Translations under genes and position numbers: made by a program
DNA from: Arthrobacter sp. AFG7.2
GTDB lineage: Bacteria > Actinomycetota > Actinomycetes > Actinomycetales > Micrococcaceae
Assembly: GCF_002892835.1 (NCBI RefSeq)
Contig: NZ_PJMB01000001.1
Coordinates: forward strand, 682,001-746,000
DNA: 64,000 bases
Reading direction: 5' to 3'
The notes under the pieces: model-generated
What the model saw: the letters and a program-made list of their open reading frames with translations, nothing else
The model's database searches: none
What the model was told of the DNA's origin: nothing
In this document: positions 55,831-64,000 of the stretch, one piece after another
How the letters are laid out: each line of letters opens with the position of its first letter
How positions within the stretch are numbered: the first letter of the stretch is position 1

Positions 55831-56106
55831 TTACGCGTTTCCATGGGCTGAAGATTTCCTAACAATGATCTGTAGCACGCCAACCTTCAGCCAGCAGTGT
55901 TGACTTGCGTCGCTTCCGTAGTCAATCTCTTCAGGACGATAATCGTAGTAACTTCGCGTCGAACCTGCACCCTCTAGCCTGTCTACCACCCAGCCCAACA
56001 CCCTCCGAACTGGCGGCTCATTGCGACGGTTGACATCGACGCGTACGTTCATCGGCACCCACCACGAGCAAGACACCGCTCGGCATTTATACGGACCCTT
56101 CGCCAT
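55831..56106 (-). CDS. Hypothetical protein, doubtful
   Basis: A frame of 91 residues with Cys, Tyr and Trp, without a recognised family. A possible start is also MNVRVDVNRRNEPP at position 18. The ribosome site is not clear. It lies between the polymerase and a featureless stretch. It could be a relic. Confidence 0.25.
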   Translation of the reverse strand: MAKGPYKCRAVSCSWWVPMNVRVDVNRRNEPPVRRVLGWVVDRLEGAGSTRSYYDYRPEEIDYGSDASQHCWLKVGVLQIIVRKSSAHGNA

Positions 56107-56630
56107 TAGAACACGCCTGGCGGCGTGGCCTCAGAGTCTAATCAAAAGTTTCGGTGATGATCAGGCGATGCCGAATCCGGCTGGCCGCTCGTAGTTGGCG
56201 GTGTCGATCCGGCTTGGGCCCCTAAAGCAGGAGGACTGAAACCGGAACCGGACATGATCACTGATTCCTGGCTCTCGCCCCACGCAATTAGAACGGACAT
56301 GTTACGAGGCCCTCGTTGCGTTCCGGCCTGACAAGCGGGCTCAAACTTCTCGGTCTCAGTCGTCGCGAACTCCTCGGGAGCTTCCAGGCGGGCCCCTTCA
56401 TGGGCAACCCACCGGCCAGCAGCCGCTCACCCAGGCCCAAGCTCTCGTGCCACTGGCGCAACCCGCCTGCCACAAGAAGAACGAGTCATCCTCGACCAGC
56501 AACCCCCAATCAGCGGCGCCGGGCCCCACGCCTGTGTAACTCGGGCCTGACCACACTGACCGACCAAGAAGGCGGGCTCCCAACGAGCCTATCCCCCGAC
56601 GGTTGGAACACGATTTGTGAGGTTTCGATT
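56107..56630. other. No supported gene
   Basis: A mixed stretch without coding features; the frames found are short and Pro/Arg-rich. It separates the polymerase part from the beta-helix gene. Confidence 0.4.
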
Positions 56631-58322
56631 CTAACGAAAGGCCGGCATTCCGCCAGAGATTCCGTCCCCTTCGAAAACGTTATCCGGACTTACGGTTACA
56701 TCCTGAATCGTACCGGAACCTTCTATACGGATCGATTGCATGTTGGGTGAGGTATATTTCTTTATCTGGTTCCCGCGAATATTAATGCGCGAAACGGTCC
56801 TGTCGGCGATATTCCAATTGATATGGATTGCCCAGAGCCGATTAGCAAGTGCCGTGCGGCCCACGTCTTCAATCGTATTATCCGCGATATCCACATCTTG
56901 GACAGGAACGCTAAGGGAGTGATGAGGCTCAAAATTAATGCCATCACCTTGAAAATTCTTGATATAATTCCGGGCAACATTTGCGCCACTAACAGCGGTC
57001 AGGCGTATACCATGATTGACTGCAGGCCGAGACCTGGTGTCATCAAAATAAATCGCATTGTCGGTGATAGCCAGGTTCTTCACCACCGTAGTCGTGGATG
57101 CAGCACGATGATCTTGATAGATCCCGGCAATTTCAGAGCCGAATTCTCCGTACATCTGTATCGAGTTGTTCCTAATCGTAAGATCGCTATGGGTAAAAGG
57201 GGCCTTTGCCCAGATATTCACCCCGAGATTGGAGAGGTTACGAAAAATATTGTTTTGCCAAGTATTGCCAATACTGTTGATCACAGTTGAGACGGCATTA
57301 GCACCTGCAGTATAGTTTTCAATATAGTTATCCGCTACCAAGGTGCGACTCCCATGTATTTCCAATGCCGTCACAACGACAGTGTTGGGACTATTGGGGT
57401 TAATGGGCCGATCGTTCCAGAGTCGGTTACCTTTGATGAGTCCGCCGTCCGCCTGGACATAAATCGTGGATGTATCGTCCAGATTACGATTGCCAGAGAT
57501 ACCTGCCCCTGATCCGTGAAAACGGTTGTTGATAACTTTGGCATTAGAAGTTGAGGCGGGAGAAGTATTATTGCCTAAAACGATCGCACTCGGACCCGGC
57601 AAATTTTTAAAAAAGCAGTCCTGAATGGTGATATTGTCGCCCCGATCAACATAAACACCATAGGCATGCAGGATCGGAACGTTGGCAGGTTGCAGGTTTT
57701 TCGTACCATTTCCGTCTAATTTAAAGTTCCGAAAAACTACATTATTTGTTGCCCCAGCTGCCGGCGGGGCGAATATCATATAGTCGTCGCCTCGTCCAAC
57801 TTGGTTGTCGATCACTTTGATGACAGATTTCTCCCCATCACCAAAAAACGTGGTGTTACTTTGGTAAGTCAAGATGGCGCCGAACGCGCCCTGCCTACCA
57901 GCGATAATGTAGGTCCCTGCCGGTACATAAACAGGCAGGTTCTGCGCTACCCCGGCATTTAATGCCTGCTGAATAGCTGCTGTATCGTCAGTTGCACCAT
58001 CGCCTTTAGCGCCGTAATTTTGGACGTTTATGCTGGCCCATGGGATTGAGATAGGAGGGGCCAACCCGGACGAATTCGCGTCCCACCGAGCTAGTAAAAT
58101 CGAGACATCGAGTGTCTTTACCTTGGCATTGTGATCGACGCCCGCCGCTAGCTTACCCTTTCCTGGCAAGACGGATATATCGAATACGTCAACTTTTCCA
58201 TCCTGGTTAATATCGCCCCGAACCGCAGGAGCGCATAAGACCATCAGCACGGCGCTGCATACGACCATCAGCAGAGCGACGCTAATATATGCGGATGACT
58301 TAGGTTTGAATTTCGGTCTCAC
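56631..58322 (-). CDS. Secreted parallel beta-helix protein with dockerin-like segment
   Basis: A 563-residue secreted protein. Signal peptide to about residue 36; dockerin-like calcium repeats (GDINQDGKVDVFDISVL and HNAKVKTLDVSILLARW) at 37-82; then a pectate-lyase-superfamily right-handed beta-helix beginning INVQNYGAKGDGATDDTAAI and continuing with repeats such as NNVVFRNFKLDGNG and ITIQDCFFKN. The substrate is probably a polysaccharide; catalytic residues cannot be singled out. GC content is markedly lower than the flanks. It could trim or modify the polymer made by this locus. Confidence 0.85.
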   Translation of the reverse strand: MRPKFKPKSSAYISVALLMVVCSAVLMVLCAPAVRGDINQDGKVDVFDISVLPGKGKLAAGVDHNAKVKTLDVSILLARWDANSSGLAPPISIPWASINVQNYGAKGDGATDDTAAIQQALNAGVAQNLPVYVPAGTYIIAGRQGAFGAILTYQSNTTFFGDGEKSVIKVIDNQVGRGDDYMIFAPPAAGATNNVVFRNFKLDGNGTKNLQPANVPILHAYGVYVDRGDNITIQDCFFKNLPGPSAIVLGNNTSPASTSNAKVINNRFHGSGAGISGNRNLDDTSTIYVQADGGLIKGNRLWNDRPINPNSPNTVVVTALEIHGSRTLVADNYIENYTAGANAVSTVINSIGNTWQNNIFRNLSNLGVNIWAKAPFTHSDLTIRNNSIQMYGEFGSEIAGIYQDHRAASTTTVVKNLAITDNAIYFDDTRSRPAVNHGIRLTAVSGANVARNYIKNFQGDGINFEPHHSLSVPVQDVDIADNTIEDVGRTALANRLWAIHINWNIADRTVSRINIRGNQIKKYTSPNMQSIRIEGSGTIQDVTVSPDNVFEGDGISGGMPAFR

Positions 58323-58479
58323 GGGCAGTTTTTTTTCATCATCATTACCGTTACCGCTTTTCTATAACCACTGCAAAGAGTTTACGCTAAGGGGCAAGCC
58401 TGGCGCTAGGACGTGCTGCTAGACCTCTTTTCGGGCCTGCTGCGGTTGGCGGGTGATGAGTAGTCGCATCCTGGAGTGT

Positions 58480-58960
58480 GACGAGGCGGGGTCCGTAATC
58501 GGTCCGCTGTTTTCCCCACTGGCCACCATCGTGCGGCTTCACCAGCGCCGTGGAGCTCTCCCTACGCCTCACGAGCCCCGACGAACTACTTCAAACTGGG
58601 CCACGATCTGCCTGACCATGCCATAGGGATGTTCGCGAGGCGGTCTGGCTTCCAAGCTTCACATCGCCACCGACAGCGAAGGATGCTCATGGCCGTCCTG
58701 TCGGCCGGCAAATTAACGACACGACTATGCTGGCCGCCACCCTCAAGCAGATCAGAGTTCCATGCAGCGGCCGGGGAAGGCCCGAATCCGTCCTCGCGGA
58801 CAGGGCCGCACCGTCCTCAAACGGGGAGTTACCCAGCTCAAAATCTGACGGGGTTTCACCGAAATCCGACAAAACAGCACGCAACTACCCCGCCGGCGTT
58901 CAGCTCCCGCCTCGCTCGGGTTGGCGGAAATCAAGCTTTAGCAATAGGCCCTGTGGACGT
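58480..58960 (+). pseudogene. IS5-family transposase remnant
   Basis: Plus-strand frames contain a VIGPLFSP-type N-terminus, then GLTSKLHIATDSEGCS and MAVLSAGKL, and later GKARIRPRGQG, which resemble the IS5 DDE region (GLTTKIHLA-D, then RPGRPRTRP). Frames change several times. The element is truncated on the left. It borders the return to high-GC core sequence; 58323-58480 holds nothing recognisable. Confidence 0.62.
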
Positions 58961-59017
58961 TTAGGCGCATCCTTGAGTAGGTCATCGAAATCCAAAATAC
59001 AATTGCGAGTGCTGGAT

Positions 59018-60538
59018 TCAGATGTCTACCAGGAGGCTGGTCGGGTTTTCGATAGCGTCGGCCACGAAGCGGAGGAAGCCGGCTGCCGTGCCGCCGTCGC
59101 AGACGCGGTGGTCGAACGTCAGCGTCAGCTCGGTGACTTTGCGGACCGCGAGCCCGCCGTTCACCACCCACGGCCTGTCGATGATCCGGCCCACGCCCAG
59201 GATGGCCACCTCAGGGTGGTTGATGATCGCCGCGGACCCGTCCACGTTGAACACCCCGTAGTTGTTCAGCGTGAAGGTGCCGCTGCCCAGTTCGGTGGGG
59301 GTCGCCTTGCCCTGACGCGCGACGTCGGTGAGCCGGCGGATCTCCGCGTCCAGTTCGCGCGCACTCAGCTTCTCGGCCGCGCGGACGGACGGGACCACCA
59401 GGCCCCGGTCGGTCTGGGCCGCGATGCCCAGGTTGACGCCGTCGAACGAGACGATTTCCTGCGAGCCGTCCTCGGCGGTTTCGATCCGCGTGTTCAGCTC
59501 CGGGTACTTCTTGAGCCCCGCGGTGACAAACCGGGCAATGAACGCGAGCAGCCCGGGCACCTGGGAGCTTCCGCTCTTGAGTCCCTCGCGAAGTTCCAGA
59601 AGCGCCGTGGCGTCCACGTCCACCCAAACCGTCGCCTCCGGAATTTCCGAACGGCTGCGCGCCATGTTGGCCGCAACGGCTTTGCGCACTCCGCGGACCG
59701 GTGTCCGGGCGGCGATGGGCAAACCGGTCCGGGCATCAGCGCCAGTCGCCGGAGCCTGTGCGGCTTCCGGGCTTATCGCGGGCTCTGCCACCGGGGCCTT
59801 GGGGGTTTCAACGGGCTCAACCACCGGAGCATGTATGGCCTTCTCCACGTCGCGGCGCATAATCAGCCCGCCCTCGCCGGAACCGGGCAGGTCGCCGAGA
59901 TCGACGCCGTGTTCCCGCGCCATCCGACGGACCAGCGGTGAGATGACGGCACCGAGTTTCCCGGGGACGCGCGTGCGGAGGAGCGAAAGGTCCACGTCGG
60001 CATCCGCCGCCGGACCGCCGTCGGCCGCTCCATCCTCCAACGGAAGGGTGCTGACAGAGCCGGAAACAGATGACTTCCGTGCCCGCGTCCGCCGGGCAAC
60101 GCCATGGCCGCCCGGGGTGCCGTACCCGATCAGCACATTGCCGGACCCGGCTTTCTCTTCCTCGCGGTAGCTTTCCGCCTCGGCCTGGGCAGGGGCGGTG
60201 ACAGGAGCCGGGGCGTCACCAAGCTCGGTTTCGGCGGGTTCCACCTCAGGCTCGGCCGGCTCAGCAACCGGGGCAGCAGCACCAGCACCCACCGAAACAG
60301 GTGTCACCGAAATCAAAGGCTTCCCAACATCCAGCGTCTCCCCCGGCTGCCCGTGCAGCTCGGCCACAATCCCGGCATAGGGAGAAGGCACCTCCACCGT
60401 GGACTTGGCGGTCTCCACCTCGGCAATCGGCTGGTCAACAGTGATCGTGTCCCCCACGGCAACATGCCAGGACACCAGCTCCGCTTCGGTGAGGCCTTCG
60501 CCCAGGTCCGGCAATAAAAACACGCGTGCTTCACTCAT
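59018..60538 (-). CDS. bkdC: Branched-chain alpha-keto acid dehydrogenase E2
   Basis: A 506-residue dihydrolipoamide acyltransferase. Lipoyl domain at 1-80 with the lipoylated lysine in ETAKSTVEVPSP; Ala/Pro/Glu linker; E3-binding domain (ISPLVRRMAREHGVDLGDLP) at about 190-225; catalytic domain from about 270 with FTLNNYGVFNVDGSAAI and the C-terminal catalytic FDHRVCDGG. It transfers the acyl group from E1 to CoA. The ATG at 60538 (MSEARVFLLPDLGEG) is the family start and comes two bases after the E1-beta stop. Third gene of the operon. Confidence 0.93.
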   Translation of the reverse strand: MSEARVFLLPDLGEGLTEAELVSWHVAVGDTITVDQPIAEVETAKSTVEVPSPYAGIVAELHGQPGETLDVGKPLISVTPVSVGAGAAAPVAEPAEPEVEPAETELGDAPAPVTAPAQAEAESYREEEKAGSGNVLIGYGTPGGHGVARRTRARKSSVSGSVSTLPLEDGAADGGPAADADVDLSLLRTRVPGKLGAVISPLVRRMAREHGVDLGDLPGSGEGGLIMRRDVEKAIHAPVVEPVETPKAPVAEPAISPEAAQAPATGADARTGLPIAARTPVRGVRKAVAANMARSRSEIPEATVWVDVDATALLELREGLKSGSSQVPGLLAFIARFVTAGLKKYPELNTRIETAEDGSQEIVSFDGVNLGIAAQTDRGLVVPSVRAAEKLSARELDAEIRRLTDVARQGKATPTELGSGTFTLNNYGVFNVDGSAAIINHPEVAILGVGRIIDRPWVVNGGLAVRKVTELTLTFDHRVCDGGTAAGFLRFVADAIENPTSLLVDI

Positions 60539-60540
60539 GG

Positions 60541-61653
60541 TCAGTTCTCCCACTGAAGGTCGTCGACGGCGTCGAGGATGCGGTCCACGCCGGGCAGGTA
60601 ATACTTCTCAAGCTTCGGGGCCGGGTAGGGGATGTCGAACCCGGTGACGCGGCGGATGGGGGCGGCCAGGTGGTGGAAGCAGCGTTCCTGGACCCGGGCC
60701 ACGATCTCGGAGGACACGGACGCGAATCCGTGCGCTTCGGCGATCACCACGGCCCGGCCGGTCTTGCGCACGGACTCGCAGACGGTCGCGTCGTCGAACG
60801 GGACGATGGTCCGCACGTCGATGACTTCCAGTGAGCGCCCTTCCAGCGCGGCGGCCTCGGCGGCGGCGAGAGCGGTGGGGACGGACGGGCCGTAGGCAAT
60901 CAGGGTGGCGTCGGTGCCGGGACGGGCGACGGCGGCACGCCCCTCCGAAGAAGAGCCCGCCGAGGCAGCGGCAGCGTGAGCGGACCGCAGCTCAGCCAGG
61001 TCCACCAGGTCCTTGGACCAGTAGAGCTTCTTCGGCTCCATGAACACCACGGGATCGTCCGAGTCGATGGCCTCGCGGAGCATCCGGTAGCCGTCCGCCA
61101 CGGTGGCCGGGGTGAACACCTTGAGGCCGGCGGTGTGGGCGTAGTAGGACTCGGAGGAGTCGCAGTGGTGCTCCACTCCCCCGATGCCGCCGCCGTAGGG
61201 GATCCGGATCACCATGGGCAGCTTGACCGCCCCGCGGGTCCGGTTGTGCATCTTGGCCACGTGGCTGATGATCTGCTCGAACGCCGGGTAGGCGAACGCG
61301 TCGAACTGCATCTCGATCACCGGACGCATCCCGTTCATGGCCATGCCCACGGCCATGCCCACAATCCCGGACTCGGCCAGCGGGGTGTCGAAGCAGCGCT
61401 GCTCGCCGAAGATGGCGGTGAGCCCGTCAGTAATGCGGAACACCCCGCCCAGCAAGCCGACGTCCTCGCCGAACACCAGGACGGAGGAATCGGCGTGCAT
61501 CGCGTCTGCCAGGGCAGTGTTGAGCGCCTTGGCCATGGTCACCGGCTGCGGCCCGGATGCCTCGGACAAAGCGGCGGCGGACGCGGCGGCCCGAGCAGTG
61601 GCGGCAGATACGTTGCCGTTGGCCTCGGATGAGGTGGTGATGGTGGTGCTCAT
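60541..61653 (-). CDS. bkdB: Alpha-keto acid dehydrogenase E1 beta subunit
   Basis: A 370-residue E1-beta subunit. VTMAKALNTALADAMHADSS and FGEDVGLLGGVFRITDGL form the PYR-binding part, ALAESGIVGMAVGMAMNG-like stretch follows, and the C-terminal transketolase-C domain contains ALEGRSLEVIDVRTIVPFD. The first 35 residues are Ala/Ser-rich and could be a later start. It pairs with E1-alpha to oxidatively decarboxylate 2-oxo acids with thiamine diphosphate. It overlaps the E1-alpha stop by 4 bases. Confidence 0.93.
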   Translation of the reverse strand: MSTTITTSSEANGNVSAATARAAASAAALSEASGPQPVTMAKALNTALADAMHADSSVLVFGEDVGLLGGVFRITDGLTAIFGEQRCFDTPLAESGIVGMAVGMAMNGMRPVIEMQFDAFAYPAFEQIISHVAKMHNRTRGAVKLPMVIRIPYGGGIGGVEHHCDSSESYYAHTAGLKVFTPATVADGYRMLREAIDSDDPVVFMEPKKLYWSKDLVDLAELRSAHAAAASAGSSSEGRAAVARPGTDATLIAYGPSVPTALAAAEAAALEGRSLEVIDVRTIVPFDDATVCESVRKTGRAVVIAEAHGFASVSSEIVARVQERCFHHLAAPIRRVTGFDIPYPAPKLEKYYLPGVDRILDAVDDLQWEN

Positions 61654-62867
61654 TTGCCGGCCTCCTCGGTAGATGCGTCGCGGGCGAGTTCGTCGGCGAG
61701 CAGGGCGGACTGTTCCTTCAACTGCGGAGTCGGCGCCGAGAAGACGTGCCGGAAGAGCTCCTGCGGGTCCACGGGAACGTCCTCGCTGAGGCCGTCACGC
61801 AGCTGGGTGGCAACTGCTTCCGCCTTCTCGCGGATCCGCGCCTCGCCGTCGTCGTCCAACAAACCGCGGTCCGTCAGGTAGGTCCGCATCCGGTTCACCG
61901 GATCCTTCGCCCGCCACTCGGCAACTTCGGAGCTTTCCCGGTAGCGGGTGTCGTCGTCGGCATTCGTGTGGGCCTGCATGCGGTAGGTGTTGGCTTCGAT
62001 GAGCAGGGGGCCGGAGCCTTCCCGGGCGAGCTTCACGGCGCGGTCCAGGACGGCGAGGAGCGCGACGACGTCGTTGCCGTCCACGCGTTCGCCGGCCATG
62101 CCGTAGCCCACGGCCTTGTGCGCGAGCGACGGCGCCACGGACTGGTGCGCCAGCGGCACCGAGATGGCGTACTTGTTGTTCTGGACGAAGAAGATGACGG
62201 GCAGGTGGAAGACGGCGGCGAAGTTCAGGGCTTCGTGGAAGTCGCCTTCGCTGGTGGCGCCGTCGCCGCACATGGCCAGCACCACGGTGTCCTCGCCGCG
62301 GAGCTTGGCGGCGTGGGCAACGCCGACGGCGTGGAGCAGCTGGGTGGTCAGCGGCGTGCACTGGATCCCCACTTTGTGCTCGAGCGGATCAAAGCCGCCG
62401 TGCCAGTCGCCGCGGAAGATGGTCATCACCTGGACGGGGTCCACGCCGCGGGTCATCACGGCGACGGCGTCGCGGTAGGTGGGGAACATCCAGTCGCCGT
62501 CGGAGAGGCACAAGGCGGCCGCCACCTGGCAGGCTTCCTGGCCATGGCTGGAGGGGTACACAGCCATCCGGCCCTGCCGGACGAGTGCGGAGTTCTGGTC
62601 ATTGACACGGCGGCCGACGACGAGCTGCTCGTACGCGGCCAGGAGTTCCTCATCGCCGGGCAAGGGGTATTCGTGGCCGGGTTCGGTGCCCTGCTCGCCT
62701 TCAGGGAGGAGCCGGCCGTCCGGGTCCACCATCTCGATCTGGTGCCGGGCCGGCAGCATGTAATCCTCGGCCGTGATGCCGAACTTCGTGGCAGTTTGGC
62801 TGAGGGCGTCCTCGGTAGGTGCCTTGCTGGTTTGGTCCGGCGCGGTGTGGTTCGCGGAGATCGTCAT
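61650..62867 (-). CDS. bkdA: Alpha-keto acid dehydrogenase E1 alpha subunit
   Basis: A 405-residue E1-alpha subunit. The thiamine diphosphate motif is MCGDGATSEGDFHEALNF with NN in VQNNKYAI, and the serine region typical of phosphorylation in eukaryotes is TYRMQAHTNADDDTRYR. Substrate-binding residues fit branched-chain or general 2-oxo acids; the assignment to bkd rather than pdh rests on E1 alpha/beta separation and E2 order. First gene of a three-gene operon (bkdA-B-C) with stop/start overlaps; the E3 is elsewhere. Confidence 0.92.
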   Translation of the reverse strand: MTISANHTAPDQTSKAPTEDALSQTATKFGITAEDYMLPARHQIEMVDPDGRLLPEGEQGTEPGHEYPLPGDEELLAAYEQLVVGRRVNDQNSALVRQGRMAVYPSSHGQEACQVAAALCLSDGDWMFPTYRDAVAVMTRGVDPVQVMTIFRGDWHGGFDPLEHKVGIQCTPLTTQLLHAVGVAHAAKLRGEDTVVLAMCGDGATSEGDFHEALNFAAVFHLPVIFFVQNNKYAISVPLAHQSVAPSLAHKAVGYGMAGERVDGNDVVALLAVLDRAVKLAREGSGPLLIEANTYRMQAHTNADDDTRYRESSEVAEWRAKDPVNRMRTYLTDRGLLDDDGEARIREKAEAVATQLRDGLSEDVPVDPQELFRHVFSAPTPQLKEQSALLADELARDASTEEAGK

Positions 62868-63053
62868 CGTTCCGTCCTTCTGTTGCCACTATTACTCCCC
62901 AGTATCCGCCAAGGGCAGGTTTCGTATCCAGCATCTTGCGGAATCGTGGAGAAGCTGCACAATTAGCCCAGTTCTGGAAGACGAACTGCAAGTGTGAGCC
63001 ACGTTACGGACGGCGCTTGTGGACAAATTGGCGGTACGGGGCGCCGGGGGTTG

Positions 63054-63464
63054 CTAGGGAGCCGGCGGGGGCGGGTCTACCGGCACGTCGGAGCGCCACG
63101 GGGTGCGCCACTCGGCAGCCTCCCAGCCCTCCATGATGTAGATCCGCTCGTGCGCAACCCTGTCGCCCCTGAATTCCAGGAGGTTGACGCTGAAGAGCCA
63201 AGGGGCGCCGTCGTAACTAATCATGTTCTCCACCACCACCAGGCCGGCACGGTGGGTGATGCGGCGGGTATGAAACTTCAGCTGCGCCGGGTACCGCCGC
63301 CGCCATTCGCGGAAGTTCTCCACGCCTTCAAAACGTTCGCCGGACTGCGGGAACTCGAGCACGGCGTTGTCATGGTAAATCTCGTGGGAGATGTCCTCGT
63401 CCTTGCCTGAGTACTCCCAGTGGCGCCGCAGGGCCTGCAGGAGGTCCGCCTCTTCGAGCATCAT
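63054..63464 (-). CDS. NTF2/SnoaL-like protein
   Basis: A 136-residue protein with the cone-shaped SnoaL/NTF2 fold: helical entry ADLLQALRRHWEYSG, then EIYHDNAVLEFPQSGERFEG, and strands THRAGLVVVENMISYDG and LLEFRGDRVAHERIYI. Acidic residues line the likely pocket, but no catalytic set can be assigned. It is divergent from the ArsR regulator at 63647 with about 180 bases between, so regulation by it is possible. The C-terminus is Pro-rich. Confidence 0.82.
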   Translation of the reverse strand: MMLEEADLLQALRRHWEYSGKDEDISHEIYHDNAVLEFPQSGERFEGVENFREWRRRYPAQLKFHTRRITHRAGLVVVENMISYDGAPWLFSVNLLEFRGDRVAHERIYIMEGWEAAEWRTPWRSDVPVDPPPPAP

Positions 63465-63646
63465 CGCCTCCTACAACTCGGGGAACCAAGCGTAACGCCG
63501 GGCTCCCGCTCCTGAACAGACGCCAAAAATCGCCGCCAGATGCGCGAACTGGCGCTGATGGGAAATACTGCCGATCACGACATTTCAGGGCGCGGAACCG
63601 GTTTACGGAGGATAATGGCGTGCAGGCCCTACAGGGAGCAAAAGGC

Positions 63647-64000
63647 ATGGACAGTTATGGCATTGGCAGCGAGGGCTACCAGGTTCTCGCAGGCGAACAG
63701 CCCGACGGCGGCGCTGGCGCCTCGATGTCCGCTGCCTCAGACGTGTTCAAGGCCGTGGCCCATCCGGCACGGGCGCAGATCCTGGAGATGCTCTCCAAGG
63801 GCGAGTGCACCATCCCGCAGTTGTGCCAGGGCACGGGCGTGAAGGCCACGCATTTGTCCCGGCACCTTGCCCAGATGCGCGGGGAGCACCTCATTCAGTG
63901 CCGAAGGTCCGAGGGCAGGCTCCTCTATCGGCTGGCCTACCCGGAAGTAGCAGAGCTGCTCGCCGCTGCCCGGTCCGTGCTTGAGGCCCGGACTGCGGCC
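63647..64000 (+). CDS. ArsR-family regulator, N-terminal part (runs off window)
   Basis: At least 118 residues. DVFKAVAHPARAQILEML is the first helix pair and CTIPQLCQGTGVKATHLSRH with LAQMRGEHLIQCRRSEGRLL are the recognition helix and wing of ArsR/SmtB proteins. There is no obvious metal-binding cysteine pair in the recognition helix (one Cys in IPQLCQ). The ATG at 63647 follows GGGAGCAAAAGGC. The end is beyond the window. Confidence 0.86.
   Translation, partial: MDSYGIGSEGYQVLAGEQPDGGAGASMSAASDVFKAVAHPARAQILEMLSKGECTIPQLCQGTGVKATHLSRHLAQMRGEHLIQCRRSEGRLLYRLAYPEVAELLAAARSVLEARTAA

Noticed and set aside
58727..59941. Long plus-strand frame of about 400 codons
   Set aside because: It is mostly antisense to the E2 gene; the encoded protein is His/Arg-rich without family features and results from high-GC third positions.
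61746..62966. Plus-strand frame of about 400 codons
   Set aside because: Antisense to E1-alpha, which has clear thiamine diphosphate motifs. The other frame is a shadow.
63615..63647. Earlier start for the ArsR gene at ATG 63615
   Set aside because: It is out of frame with the helix-turn-helix reading; ATG 63647 is in frame and has a good ribosome site.

Overview
The window is high-GC actinobacterial DNA, most like Arthrobacter or Pseudarthrobacter. This is inferred from strong GC bias in codon third positions, GTG/TTG starts, a GAF-ANTAR regulator, several SipW-type ('alternate-type signal peptide') exported proteins, a three-helix-bundle dimerization protein and a bkd-type E1/E1/E2 operon. 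The genus is an inference. No rRNA, tRNA or CRISPR array was found.

Layout. 1-6.9 kb: minus-strand methyltransferase/DUF302 pair, then a SipW-type surface-protein operon (three exported proteins plus their S26B-like signal peptidase), an LssY-domain/hydrolase pair and an MFS transporter. 7-11 kb: a second SipW-type cluster, in which a signal peptidase is fused in one 818-residue polypeptide to a SipW-like export segment, four disulfide-containing Ig-like repeats and a C-terminal domain. 11-29.5 kb: ordinary accessory chromosome, with an ABC exporter, NmrA-like protein, secreted GH26 enzyme, GAF-ANTAR regulator, subtilase, two lipoproteins, a DHA2 drug exporter with its TetR repressor and twin operators, a GGDEF-EAL protein, an AraC/DUF1772 pair, a DUF2975/XRE operon and several small membrane proteins.

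29.6-38.1 kb: a mosaic island. It carries a beta-propeller phytase, an intact metallo-beta-lactamase-fold (MBL) gene, a YVTN beta-propeller protein and a large secreted metallophosphoesterase with DNRLRE and fibronectin-III repeats. Two broken copies of the MBL gene lie near its edges. Phytase and phosphoesterase share the same signal peptide and leader, which suggests organic-phosphate scavenging.

38.4-58.3 kb: a lower-GC exopolysaccharide locus with ATP-grasp ligase, CapD/FlaA1-type dehydratase, two GT4 glycosyltransferases, YdcF-like protein, DegT aminotransferase, Wzx-like flippase, initiating sugar transferase, FemAB-like protein, Wzz/BY-kinase, Wzy-like polymerase and a dockerin-like parallel beta-helix protein. 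It is full of remnants: a second broken capD, a broken GT4, a gpmA tail, and IS481, ISL3 and IS5 transposase pieces. A short degenerate coding repeat recurs four times, each time just upstream of and divergent from a minus-strand gene. 59-64 kb returns to high-GC core sequence: the bkd operon, an NTF2-like protein and an ArsR regulator running off the edge.

The items most worth a second look are the signal peptidase fused to its own substrate-like domain, the four-copy divergent repeat of the polysaccharide locus, and the MBL-flanked phosphate island.
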